In this document: piece after piece, positions 17,411 through 26,239 of the stretch
Position numbering within the stretch: position 1 is the stretch's first letter
Layout: each line of letters starts with the position of its first letter
Source of the DNA: Anaerolineae bacterium
GTDB lineage: Bacteria > Chloroflexota > Anaerolineae > Aggregatilineales > Phototrophicaceae
Assembly (NCBI GenBank): GCA_019912965.1
Contig: JAIOHM010000213.1
Location: forward strand, 62,001-126,000
Length of the DNA stretch: 64,000 bases
Direction of reading: 5' to 3'
Position numbers and translations under genes: made by a program
The notes under the pieces: model-generated
The model's database searches: none
What the model saw: only the letters and a program-made list of their open reading frames with translations
Told to the model about the DNA's origin: nothing

Positions 17411-19420
17411 TTATCCTTTGGGTGCAGCGTGGCGATTAGTACGATACGCGGCGGCTAACAATTCCTTGATCTGGCGAATCGTCTCGGCAAATTGAGTCAT
17501 TCCCAAGTGAAAGGTTTCGGCAACCGCCTTGCGGGTGACGGAGGTTGTAACCACATACAGCGCCAGCAGCAACCGTTGGTCGTGGAGTACCTGCTGCGCC
17601 ACTTCAGCAACATGTTCCAATCCCTGCCCGTTTTTGAGTTGGGTTTCCCAATCAAGGTACTGATTGGTGGTTGGTTTGCCAAGCAATGTTTGAAGATCAG
17701 CCTTGACCGTATTGCCAACAGTGGCAGCAAAGTTTTTCTCATGCAGCCCAACGATAGGAGCGATTGCTTTGACCGATGTTGAGGTGGTGAGTGCGTAGAG
17801 AGCAAAGAGTTTGCGCGGTTCGTGAGCATACTGCTGGGCAAGCTGCCCCATAAGCTGTTCCAGATCAATGGCTTCATCCAGCCAGCGGAAAGGATCATGC
17901 TCACTTCGGGCGGCGAGGGGTAAATACTCATCGGCTACTGCCCAATCCCAGTCAGGACGATCAAAGTGCTGCTCCTGACGATATAAACGGTGGAAGCGGC
18001 GGCTGTTGCCGCTGTAGGCCAGGTAGATCCCGGTCCAGAGTGGGCCTTTGTCAGCCAGCAAATCAGGAGATTTGAGCAAGGTTGTCCATAAGCGGATGCT
18101 TCCCCGCTGAATACAATCTTGACTGTCGGCATCACTCAAGCCGAGATTGCGGGCTTTGGCATGGGCGGCCCGCTGCACCACTGGATCATCCAAGATAGCA
18201 GCCAATGGCAGTGTCCCAGCCCATCGGGTAGGAAAAGTGGGAGGTGGCGCGGGGGGTTGAAATGGACGGATTTGAGCGCGGATGTGCGCTCGCCGCTGCT
18301 GAGTCTCATCCGGTTGGGACGCGGGTATAGCGGCGGGGGATGGGTGTGCTGTCCGTTGAGAGACTGGCTCATCTATCGTTTGCAACAGCCGCGATACCAC
18401 CAAACCTTCGTGTGGTGTGGTTATTCTGGCTGTACTGGCAGTGGTAGTGAAGGAGGGTTGTGGCAGGACGAGGGCATGGGTGCTGTCTCGTACCTTTCCA
18501 TAACCATCCAGCAGCACCGTGAGTGTTGCCCGGATTTGCCGCCGATAGCTGGTGAGGGTTGAAAAGCCATACTTGAAGGTGGCAGCCACATCCTGTTGTC
18601 GAACATCGGTAATCAGGCAGTACAACCCCAAGAGCAGTGGCGGTTTTTGTTCAACATGGCGGGCAACTTGACCCAGTGCTTGTTCGAGGTCGATCCATGT
18701 ATCTACTCGATTGGTCGTCAAATGGCTGGTGTCTTGATTGGGCTGGGCATCGTACACCAGTTTGCGATAGTGGCGTTGGTGGCTGAAGCGCTGGGCTTTG
18801 GAACGAAAGACCACTGCTTGGACAATGTAGCGCTTGGGTTTGCCTGCAAACCATGCGGGATTGGCTTCCAGTTTTTGCCAGATTTTGCTGTAGGCGGATT
18901 GTAGGCAGTCGTCAATATCCTCTGGGTTAAGCATCTCATGGCGGGTATACAAGATTGATCCTACAACCCGTCGGGTCTGTTCATATAACTGGGTGAAGGT
19001 GAGATCACCCATCCCGGTCGGGTAGGTAGTGGGTGGCTGCTCAACGGTTAGCGGTAGGGGTGGCAGGGGGTAACTGTCATCTTTGGGCACAGCCGTGCGT
19101 TGGAGGAGGCGGTAAAGCTGTCGCAGGCGGGTGATTTGGTCATCATACCGCTGGCGGTAGGGAGTGAAGTCCGGGTAGGCTCGTGGAAGCGGCGGAATAG
19201 CTGGGATGGGTTCAGCTTGGATTGACGGATTGGTGACAGACTGTTCGGGGTTGGCAAAGATAATCCCGGCTTGGGGTAGTTCCCCTCCCTTGTCAATAAC
19301 GGTGTTGTTGGCGATGGGGAAATGCGGTGTTTCAGGTTGTTGATAATCTGTCGAGGGGAGCGCCTCGATGGGCGTTTGGGAAGGGGAAATAGACTGGTGA
19401 GCGGGCTTATGCCGCTCCAC
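17411..19420 (-). CDS. Large protein with two sigma-factor-like modules
   Basis: A 669-aa protein. After a Pro-rich first 120 residues, two similar modules follow. Module 1 (about 130-310) has PEDIDDCLQSAYSKIWQKL, then KRYIVQAVVFRSKAQRFSHQ. Module 2 (about 395-650) has SDADSQDCIQRGSIRLWTTL, then GIYLAYSGNSRRFHRLY. Both resemble sigma70 region 2 (acidic D-x-x-D-C/V-Q-x-x-x-x-x-x-W). Each is followed by a helical region containing a (L)xGLYxLxT or LFALYALTTS segment and then an HTH-like helix pair, comparable to region 4. A Pro-rich linker (about 320-395) separates them. This may be a duplicated ECF-like regulator or a DNA-binding protein built on that fold. GTG start behind AGGAGG. Confidence 0.55.
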   Translation of the reverse strand: MERHKPAHQSISPSQTPIEALPSTDYQQPETPHFPIANNTVIDKGGELPQAGIIFANPEQSVTNPSIQAEPIPAIPPLPRAYPDFTPYRQRYDDQITRLRQLYRLLQRTAVPKDDSYPLPPLPLTVEQPPTTYPTGMGDLTFTQLYEQTRRVVGSILYTRHEMLNPEDIDDCLQSAYSKIWQKLEANPAWFAGKPKRYIVQAVVFRSKAQRFSHQRHYRKLVYDAQPNQDTSHLTTNRVDTWIDLEQALGQVARHVEQKPPLLLGLYCLITDVRQQDVAATFKYGFSTLTSYRRQIRATLTVLLDGYGKVRDSTHALVLPQPSFTTTASTARITTPHEGLVVSRLLQTIDEPVSQRTAHPSPAAIPASQPDETQQRRAHIRAQIRPFQPPAPPPTFPTRWAGTLPLAAILDDPVVQRAAHAKARNLGLSDADSQDCIQRGSIRLWTTLLKSPDLLADKGPLWTGIYLAYSGNSRRFHRLYRQEQHFDRPDWDWAVADEYLPLAARSEHDPFRWLDEAIDLEQLMGQLAQQYAHEPRKLFALYALTTSTSVKAIAPIVGLHEKNFAATVGNTVKADLQTLLGKPTTNQYLDWETQLKNGQGLEHVAEVAQQVLHDQRLLLALYVVTTSVTRKAVAETFHLGMTQFAETIRQIKELLAAAYRTNRHAAPKG

Positions 19421-20072
19421 ATCCCTCCTGAAGCTGAAGGTCTGATGTCATTACAACCATTTGCATACGGAAAAATTCATCGTAGCAAATTGGTTTTTGT
19501 TCAGCAAGAACTCAAAGATAATTGCACAGCAAAAGATCTGCGTTTATATCCCTGAAAAAATGAGGGTGTCTGGGTAGGCTTGACAGGCAGCGTGAAAGAT
19601 TGCCTCATCAAAAGAACCGAGCACCAATTTCTTATTTTGGCAGAGGGCTGTGTAGATTGAGCCACGTAAATCATCATCATAAATCCGCTCAGGGTGAACA
19701 TTTAATCGGATTCCATCCCTGTTGAGCACCGGGATGGTTGCTCGCATTCGCTCTAAAATAACCTTCACGCGCAATGAATTACTGCAGGCAAAGGAGAAAG
19801 CTCTTTTCCTAAAATGATTTCACTTTCTGTCTGAGAAACAAATCGGGTCAAGACCAAATGATCTAGAATTACTAACCGAGATGGATGGGATAACACCTTA
19901 AAAACGCAACTTTAAACTGATGACCACTTGATTCACTGTGTTTCCCCTTTAGAATAGTCCTATAGATGAAAATATTCAAATACTTTCATATTCACATTGT
20001 GAACTATAATGATTGAATGCAGTGGCGTCAATCCATTCACCTGATTATTGCTGAAATTAACGAATGGGGTTA
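19421..20072. other. Mostly noncoding stretch with one doubtful small gene
   Basis: About 650 bases between the double-sigma gene and the small protein at 20073. One minus-strand frame (19544-19774) is the only candidate and is listed separately. The 5' part is AT-rich and probably holds the promoters of both flanking genes. I see no RNA gene or repeat. Confidence 0.4.
19544..19774 (-). CDS. Doubtful small hypothetical protein
   Basis: A 76-aa frame with a TTG start and no obvious ribosome-binding site. The composition is protein-like (VILERMRATIPVLNRDG, then YTALCQNKKLVLGSF), but no family is recognised. It may be a fragment of a larger decayed gene. Confidence 0.25.
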   Translation of the reverse strand: MRVKVILERMRATIPVLNRDGIRLNVHPERIYDDDLRGSIYTALCQNKKLVLGSFDEAIFHAACQAYPDTLIFSGI

Positions 20073-20384
20073 ATGATGAGAAAACAGGAGATTGAAAGCA
20101 ATCTGTCCCTTAGTGCCAATGAATTCGCTCAAATTGACATCACACCTTATGCCGATTACCCTGAAGTACTTTTTTTGCATGTGATTGTTCGGCGCGGAAG
20201 GTATTGGCGTACTGCTCTCTTACAACTGGAAGGCGGAAAAGTAAAATATAGCAGTGTGAATCCCCAAAAATTCACTTTGGAAAAAGAAGCTCGTGAGGCA
20301 TGTGAGCAAGAACATAATCGAATACAACAGCTATTCAGGCTTGTTTTACCAAATTTTGATATCCGTCCTATGTGGTTTGTGTGA
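20073..20384 (+). CDS. Small hypothetical protein
   Basis: A 103-aa protein I do not recognise. I prefer the ATG at 20073, with GGGG five bases before it, over the ATG at 20064, which has no ribosome-binding site. The sequence alternates strands and helices (EVLFLHVIVRRGRYWRTALL, then an EAREACEQEHNRIQQLF helix). It lies upstream of a single-domain receiver gene on the same strand, separated by about 127 bases, so co-transcription is possible but unproven. Confidence 0.45.
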   Translation: MMRKQEIESNLSLSANEFAQIDITPYADYPEVLFLHVIVRRGRYWRTALLQLEGGKVKYSSVNPQKFTLEKEAREACEQEHNRIQQLFRLVLPNFDIRPMWFV

Positions 20385-20511
20385 TACCCGCTGAACCATC
20401 AATCACTATGTCCTGCAATATCTTTTCATATTTTTCACAAATCCTTGTGCAATGGGTAAGGATTATGCAGGCGTATGATGAGCAAAAGCATAGGTAAGAG
20501 GAGGTGTCCCA

Positions 20512-20883
20512 ATGGCACATGTTCTGGTCGTGGATGATGATCCTATCAGCCGTTCGATCATCACGCGAACCCTGCAACACATTGACCACACTACCGAGGA
20601 GACAGGAAGTGTCCGAGAAGCCTTGCAGTGCCTCACCACCAACCCCAATGCTTACGATCTGCTCACCCTCGATTTACTCATGCCCGATATGTCGGGGATG
20701 GATGTTCTCGCATGGTTGAGTGCGATGAAGATTTTTATGCCCGTGATTGTCATCAGTGCTCATTTGGGAGATTACACCCTCACCTTACCTGCCTATCCCT
20801 ATCTTTCTCGTATCCCCAAACCGTTTAGTATCCAAGACTTAATCACCGCCGCTCAACTGCTGCTTAATCGCAGTGCTGCATGA
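20512..20883 (+). CDS. Single-domain response regulator 1
   Basis: A 123-aa receiver domain without an output domain. Acidic residues Asp9-11, phosphoacceptor Asp54 (LTLDLLMPDMSG), Ser82 and Lys103 (RIPKPF) complete the site. AGAGGAGG lies about ten bases before the ATG. Single-domain receivers act as phosphate shuttles or bind target proteins. It is encoded among three receivers and hybrid kinases (20512-28078), so it may receive phosphate from the kinase at 22036 or 26240. Confidence 0.85.
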   Translation: MAHVLVVDDDPISRSIITRTLQHIDHTTEETGSVREALQCLTTNPNAYDLLTLDLLMPDMSGMDVLAWLSAMKIFMPVIVISAHLGDYTLTLPAYPYLSRIPKPFSIQDLITAAQLLLNRSAA

Positions 20884-20897
20884 GGGACAAGTTGAGC

Positions 20898-21251
20898 CTA
20901 TCCCACTAGATTCAAGGTGTGGTGGACAATACCAATAACCTCCTGAAACCCAAACGGTTTAGTGAGATAACCAATCGCTCCATGCTCACGGGCAAGCTCC
21001 ATCAATGCCTCAGCAGAAGTGCCCGACACAATGATGGTTGGGATGTGACGCAGCGTCTCCAATATCCGACTGGCCGTGCCATCTGGTAGCGACCAATCGC
21101 AGAGGATGAGATCAGGCACGTGGTGCTGAGCCAGATTAACCGCTTGTTCGACCCGACTGGCCATGAGGGTGTCATAGGCTTGGAATGCCAACATATCGGC
21201 CAGCATTTGGCACAGGGCTGGATCATCTTCGACAATCAGGATACGGGTCAT
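20898..21251 (-). CDS. Single-domain response regulator 2
   Basis: A 117-aa receiver with Glu/Asp/Asp at residues 8-10, phosphoacceptor Asp52 (CDWSLPDG), Ser76 and Lys98 (LTKPF). It converges on receiver 1 and resembles receiver 3 (21418-21765), sharing LIL(C/S)DW(S/W)LPDG, so these two are recent paralogues. No output domain is present. It is probably a phosphorelay intermediate for the neighbouring hybrid kinase. Confidence 0.85.
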   Translation of the reverse strand: MTRILIVEDDPALCQMLADMLAFQAYDTLMASRVEQAVNLAQHHVPDLILCDWSLPDGTASRILETLRHIPTIIVSGTSAEALMELAREHGAIGYLTKPFGFQEVIGIVHHTLNLVG

Positions 21252-21373
21252 GGGACTTTATTCCTATCCATTGTTTCTTAACCCCATCTTAATGCAACAG
21301 TCTGTAATGAGAGATGAGGAAAATCTGAAAAATACATATAGCATTATTTGTAAATTCAAACAGGGAAACAAAA

Positions 21374-21395
21374 ACCGCTGGTGAGTGCCAGCGGT
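21374..21395 (-). terminator. Intrinsic terminator of the receiver 3 gene
   Basis: A perfect 8-bp stem, 21374-21381 with 21388-21395, six-base loop. Read on the minus strand it is followed by TTTTT and a T-rich stretch. It lies 22 bases past the stop of the minus-strand receiver gene. Confidence 0.75.
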
Positions 21396-21417
21396 AGATT
21401 GCCTCAAATAGCTTCTG

Positions 21418-21765
21418 TTACGGTGTGGGGACGGTTCCGAACATCTGGTGAACGGTGGCGATGATAACAGATAGCCCAACAGGCTTAATCAGACACTGAA
21501 TGCCCTGTTCCCGCTTGCGCTCAGCGACGTTGGCATCGCCTGTCAGGATCAGGAGAAGGGCTTGTGGGAAGAGGCTCTGGATGTCAGCCGCATTGCCATC
21601 TGGTAGCCACCAGTCTGAGAGAATAAGATCAACCGCATCTACCGCATGAACGGCGGTTGTGGCCACATTGTGACTGACGAGAACCGTGAACCCTTCCAAT
21701 ACCAACGCGGACTGAATGCTGCTGACTAACGACCGATCATCGTCCACGACCAAAACGGATGTCAT
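21418..21765 (-). CDS. Single-domain response regulator 3
   Basis: A 115-aa receiver: Asp8-10, phosphoacceptor Asp51 (SDWWLPDG), Thr75 and Lys94 (LIKPV). I chose the ATG at 21765 because AGGAGG stands eight bases upstream and the domain starts there; an upstream in-frame start would add 18 unrelated residues. It is divergently oriented to the hybrid kinase at 22036, with about 270 bases between them, so one control region may drive both. Confidence 0.85.
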   Translation of the reverse strand: MTSVLVVDDDRSLVSSIQSALVLEGFTVLVSHNVATTAVHAVDAVDLILSDWWLPDGNAADIQSLFPQALLLILTGDANVAERKREQGIQCLIKPVGLSVIIATVHQMFGTVPTP

Positions 21766-22035
21766 CGCCCCTACCTCCTCATTTGTATTTTCAGATGCCT
21801 GTTCGGTTAGATAGTACAAACAGACTTGTAGGTGTCAAGAATACAGGGTTAGAAAATCGTAACAGAAGCTAAGGAATTGTTATTTTAATCTCTCCTATAA
21901 TGTTAATTGTAGCTTGGGTTAATGCTGTGTCCAAATACCTCGGTTATTTGGGCGAGGGCTATCACCGTATCTGTCTTCACAAGTAGTAATGTGTATCTTG
22001 GATCGCTGACAAGGAATCCAGATTGGGAGGTTTCT

Positions 22036-24627
22036 ATGCTCCCTGAACCAACTATCTCTCCATACCCGAATTTTCACCTGTTATTTGAGTCTGTGCCTGC
22101 ACTCTATCTGGTGTTAGCGCCAGATTTGACAATTGTGGCTGTCAGCGATGCATACCTGCGAGCTACGATGACCCAGCGTACCGCTATTTTGGGACGCGGT
22201 ATTTTTGAAGTTTTCCCCGACAATCCAGACGATCCAGCAGCAACGGGCGTGAGCAATTTGCACGCTTCACTGCAACGGGTGCTTCGAGATCGGGTGCCAG
22301 ATGCGATGGCGGTGCAAAAATATGATGTTCGCCGTCCAGACAGCGACGGGGGTGGATTTGAGGAACGCTATTGGAGTCCTGTCAATTCGCCTGTGTTAGG
22401 GGCGAACCAAGATCTTCATTACATCATTCATCGGGTTGAGGATGTCACCGAGTTTATTCGGCTTAAACAATTAGGCAGTGAGCAACAAAAACTGACTGAA
22501 ACGCTGCAAAGCCGTACTGAACAGATGGAAGCGGAAATTTTCCAACGGGCACAAGAATTGCAAGATGCTAACCAACGCTTACGGGGGACGAATGATGAGC
22601 TGAAAAGCAGTGAGCAGGAGGTAATCCATCTGTATGATCGGTTATATCAACTGGATCGGCTCAAGACGCAGTTATTTGCCAATGTCAGCCATGAACTGCG
22701 TACCCCGCTAACACTGATCCTCGGCTTGACTGAGAAATTAGGGGCAAATCCTGTGCTCACCAAAATGCAACAGCATGATTTGGGTGGGATTGAACGCAAT
22801 GCGCGGGTGTTGCTCAAACATGTCAATGATTTACTGGATGTTACCAAACTGGAAGCGGGGAAACTAGCAGCAGATTATGCTCAGGTAGATCTGGCACGGT
22901 TGGTGCGACAAACGGCTGCCCACTTTGACTCTTTGGCTGAGGAACGAGGCATTGCCTTCCAAGTCGAAACCCCAGAAACTGTTGTGGCTGAAATTGACCC
23001 AGATAAAACGCAGCGGATCTTCATGAATTTACTTTCGAATGCGTTTAAATTTACGCCAAATGGGGGACAGGTGCGCTGTACCCTAAGCCTTCAGGGGAGC
23101 GAGGGGAGTGTACCAGACACAGACTATGCGGTTATTACAGTCTCAGATAGTGGGGTGGGTATTCCCCCCGAACTGCGTGAAAGTGTGTTTGAACGGTTCT
23201 TTCAGGCGGAGACCAGTTCAACCCGTCGTTTTAATGGCACAGGCTTAGGGTTAGCCATTGTCAAGGATTTTGTGGAATTACATGGGGGAAGCATCCAAGC
23301 GGATGAGGCCGATGAAGGCGGTGCACGGTTGACAGTAAAATTGCCTGTGATGGCACCTTCGGGTGTAGCAGTGCGGGATAAACAAAGCGAAGTCACTCTT
23401 TTACCGCTCGAACAGATTCGTCCCCTCGTAGATGAACTGCGTCTTTCTCGAGAGGCTGTGCGTGCGGAACCTCTAATACCCAGCGTGGCTGACGATCAGC
23501 CCGTGATTTTGGTGGTTGAAGATCACCCTGAGATGCGACGGTATATTGAAGATCTGTTATCCGTTGAATATCGCATCCATACAGCAGTCAATGGGCGGGA
23601 TGGATTTGAAAAGGCACTCCGCTTACAACCCGATCTCATTCTGAGTGACATGATGATGCCAGAGATGAGCGGTGGGCAAATGGTGCAGGCGATCCGCCGC
23701 CACTCAGCTCTTGATGTTGTACCCGTGATTATGCTGACAGCCAAAGCAGATGATGAGGTGCGGATTCGCCTTTTGCGTGAGGGTGCTCAGGATTATCTGG
23801 TGAAACCCTTCTCAGCCGAGGAATTACAGGCACGCGTGAATAATTTGGTCGCTCTGAAACGTTCACGCGAACAACTGGAAGCTGCTGCTCACCGAGAAAT
23901 CCGTCGCCAACAAGTTGAGTTGGCGAAAGAGCGTGAGTTCCTTGCCCTCAAAGAGCGCTTCCTGTCGATGATTTCCCACGAGTTTCGTACCCCCTTAACC
24001 ATCATGCTCTCAGCTAGTCAACTGCTCACCCAATATGGCCCCCGTCTCTCAGCCGAAAAACAGTTGAAATATGCTCAACAGATTGAAACCGAAATTCATT
24101 TTATGAATGAACTGCTCAATGATACTTTGACGTTGAGCAAAGCCAGAGCAGGGAAATTGTCGTTCGTTCCAGCACCCGTGAATGTTGAAACGTTCTGCCG
24201 TGCTTTGTTTGAGCAGTTACAAATGGTGGATCAGCACCAACACCGCTTCGTTTTTCAGTGTGATGGGCAGTTGGAAGCTGTGATGGTTGATGAGAAATTG
24301 CTGCGCCATATCTTGGTCAATTTGATTTCCAATGCCATTAAATATACGCCAATGGGAAAAACGGTGCAGTTGGTTATATGGCGGGTAGATAATGAGGGAA
24401 TCTTTCAAGTGAAGGACGAAGGGATCGGTATTCCCATAGCTGACCAACAGCGGTTGTTTGAGCCATTTCATCGGGCAACCAATACAGGACAGATTCAGGG
24501 GACAGGACTTGGGCTGGCGATTGTCAAAACCCATGTTGAGACTCATGGAGGGACAATCTCCTGCATGAGTCAGGAAGATGTTGGAACCACCTTTGAAGTC
24601 CGCTTGCCATTGAGTTACACCTCATAG
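22036..24627 (+). CDS. Hybrid histidine kinase: PAS, kinase, receiver, second kinase
   Basis: An 863-aa cytoplasmic hybrid kinase. PAS-like domain at about 8-130. A coiled coil (150-205) leads to the first kinase core, with His219 in SHELRTPL and an ATPase domain (N-box [26 protein letters not shown]) to about 445. A receiver follows (about 485-610, phosphoacceptor Asp538). A second kinase core then has His648 in SHEFRTPL and an ATPase domain to the end ([26 protein letters not shown]). Two complete kinase modules around one receiver is an unusual layout. The ATG at 22036 has GGAGG nearby; the frame extends 38 codons further upstream without a site. Confidence 0.85.
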   Translation: MLPEPTISPYPNFHLLFESVPALYLVLAPDLTIVAVSDAYLRATMTQRTAILGRGIFEVFPDNPDDPAATGVSNLHASLQRVLRDRVPDAMAVQKYDVRRPDSDGGGFEERYWSPVNSPVLGANQDLHYIIHRVEDVTEFIRLKQLGSEQQKLTETLQSRTEQMEAEIFQRAQELQDANQRLRGTNDELKSSEQEVIHLYDRLYQLDRLKTQLFANVSHELRTPLTLILGLTEKLGANPVLTKMQQHDLGGIERNARVLLKHVNDLLDVTKLEAGKLAADYAQVDLARLVRQTAAHFDSLAEERGIAFQVETPETVVAEIDPDKTQRIFMNLLSNAFKFTPNGGQVRCTLSLQGSEGSVPDTDYAVITVSDSGVGIPPELRESVFERFFQAETSSTRRFNGTGLGLAIVKDFVELHGGSIQADEADEGGARLTVKLPVMAPSGVAVRDKQSEVTLLPLEQIRPLVDELRLSREAVRAEPLIPSVADDQPVILVVEDHPEMRRYIEDLLSVEYRIHTAVNGRDGFEKALRLQPDLILSDMMMPEMSGGQMVQAIRRHSALDVVPVIMLTAKADDEVRIRLLREGAQDYLVKPFSAEELQARVNNLVALKRSREQLEAAAHREIRRQQVELAKEREFLALKERFLSMISHEFRTPLTIMLSASQLLTQYGPRLSAEKQLKYAQQIETEIHFMNELLNDTLTLSKARAGKLSFVPAPVNVETFCRALFEQLQMVDQHQHRFVFQCDGQLEAVMVDEKLLRHILVNLISNAIKYTPMGKTVQLVIWRVDNEGIFQVKDEGIGIPIADQQRLFEPFHRATNTGQIQGTGLGLAIVKTHVETHGGTISCMSQEDVGTTFEVRLPLSYTS

Positions 24628-24661
24628 GTGGTCGCAGGCAGGGCACGGTGATACAGTTGAT

Positions 24662-25141
24662 TTACTGGAAGGCAATCCGCAGGCTGAGTGTGCCGAGAAC
24701 GATTTCATCCCCATCGCGTAGAAGCTGCGACTGGTGGGGAATAAGCCGCCGACCATTCACGAAGGTTCCATTGGCGCTTTCCATATCTTCCAATGAAACC
24801 GTTCCATCCGTGCGATGCATGACCGCATGAAGACGGGATACCCCTTTGGCATGAGCGCCAAAGGGCGTCAAATCGACACCGATTTCTTCGGATGCCTGTT
24901 CATCCAGCCGTCCCAAAATTACCAGTGGGGCTGGATGAACAGTGAGGGGGAGTTGGACACCAGTGATAAACAGCCACAGGGGAGTGCTTGCGCCGATGTA
25001 GGCTTTGCCGAGGGCATAGCGAACCAGATTGCTATCTGGCTTGGGACGGGTTTTCAGGGTTGGGGGATAATCAGAATCGGGTGTGGTATCCCGATAGGGT
25101 TGGGTTTCATCATCATCTTCGGTATGCGACCAGCCTATCAT
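24662..25141 (-). CDS. FHA-domain protein
   Basis: A 159-aa protein with a C-terminal forkhead-associated domain (about 70-155) carrying the phosphothreonine-binding residues: GRL, VSRLHA, then MESANGTFVNG and LRDGDEIVLG. The first 45 residues are polar and probably disordered, with Thr/Asp-rich segments that could be phosphorylated. FHA domains read phosphothreonine and imply Ser/Thr kinase signalling, but no such kinase is in the window. It converges with the hybrid kinase gene upstream. Confidence 0.8.
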   Translation of the reverse strand: MIGWSHTEDDDETQPYRDTTPDSDYPPTLKTRPKPDSNLVRYALGKAYIGASTPLWLFITGVQLPLTVHPAPLVILGRLDEQASEEIGVDLTPFGAHAKGVSRLHAVMHRTDGTVSLEDMESANGTFVNGRRLIPHQSQLLRDGDEIVLGTLSLRIAFQ

Positions 25142-25425
25142 TGCTCATGTTCCTGTATGAGTGCTTGTGAGATGATACATCTGTACCCATCTGATTACAC
25201 GGATTGTAACGCAGGCATCCGATTTGTCACCTAAACAATTCCACACGAAAGCCGTTCATATTTTGCAATGTGATGCATGTGAGATATTTTGGTTCAGAGG
25301 TTTGGTGGCACAAAAAATTGACACCCCCATACGAATTGTCTAAATTAACAAATTCTTTGACAACAATTAAGGAATGTTACATATCGGCGGAATTACAATA
25401 AGGTACAAAACTTCAGGAGGTCGAT

Positions 25426-25647
25426 ATGAATGCTCAGATTGGGGATTCAGTAAAGATCAGTTCTCAGGTTTCACGCGAAGCGTGCCGTTCAAAATGCGGG
25501 TATGTGACCGCCATCTACACCTTTCCCGCACCGAGTGTATGTCCAACCCTGTACACGGTTTTCTTTCCCGATACGGAGCAGCTTGCGGTCTTCAAAGCAC
25601 AGGACTTTGAGCCACTCATTCCGCTACAAGCTGAACTGGAATTTTAG
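25426..25647 (+). CDS. Small hypothetical protein
   Basis: A 73-aa protein with a good AGGAGG eight bases before the ATG. The start (AQIGDSVKIS) suggests a small beta-barrel, and two cysteines (CRSKCGY) are present. It lies 15 bases upstream of the GDCCVxC-type gene, so the two probably form a bicistronic unit. The function is unknown. Confidence 0.6.
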   Translation: MNAQIGDSVKISSQVSREACRSKCGYVTAIYTFPAPSVCPTLYTVFFPDTEQLAVFKAQDFEPLIPLQAELEF

Positions 25648-25662
25648 GCGTAGAGTTCCATC

Positions 25663-25869
25663 ATGCATACCGATACCGTTGAATTGCAGTCGATCATGAC
25701 CTGTCCAGTCTGTGGATTTTCCAAAATGGAAACCATGCCTACTCAGAGCTGCCAATTTCTCTACGAATGCACCCACTGTCATACCGTGTTGCGTCCACAA
25801 CGCGGTGATTGTTGTGTATTCTGCTCGTATGGCACGAATCCATGTCCCTCCAGGCAGGATTGTGGGTAA
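25663..25869 (+). CDS. GDCCVxC-motif small zinc-ribbon-like protein
   Basis: A 68-aa cysteine-rich protein. It has CPVC, CTHC and then the signature GDCCVFCSYG with a following C-P. This pattern belongs to the small GDCCVxC family, which often occurs near metal or stress-resistance genes. The cysteines suggest a metal-bound ribbon plus a redox-active or metal-binding CC. Position 12 offers an internal ATG (25696) that would begin at the first Cys motif. The cargo of this pair on the element is unclear. Confidence 0.7.
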   Translation: MHTDTVELQSIMTCPVCGFSKMETMPTQSCQFLYECTHCHTVLRPQRGDCCVFCSYGTNPCPSRQDCG

Positions 25870-26239
25870 TGCTTTTTAGAGGGCGCAGCCACAGTCACAA
25901 GATGAACGGTAAACCTGTCAAAATAGCGCAACTGGCATGGCGACAGCGCCACTATCAAGCGGTGTTAATGACCAATGTGCTGTACGGAGCAGCTTGCTGG
26001 AAATTGCTTTTCTCAGCCCGTAACTTTTCCCCATTAGCTGTTGGAAAACGATGGTCTACAAGGCAACGCTTGAGCACGTTATGGTGACCAACCAGTTGAT
26101 CGCTCATCAAACAGCAAGATTATTGTTCGCCAAAGCCTGACAGCCTAAGCGCAGCGTAACGTAAGAAAAGGGTGAAACCCCCTATAGCGGAATCAACAAC
26201 AGATGTTTATTTGCCCAGACTCACTATGAGGGGGAGATC
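25870..26239. other. No convincing gene
   Basis: A 370-base stretch. A frame running to 26087 overlaps the GDCCVxC gene and has an unconvincing composition. A run of short fragments gives no family match. A GAGGGGGAG at 26228-26236 is the ribosome-binding site of the histidine kinase at 26240. Confidence 0.4.

Noticed and set aside
25809-26087. A 92-aa frame overlapping the GDCCVxC gene
   Set aside because: It overlaps a better gene, has no ribosome-binding site, and its composition is not convincing.
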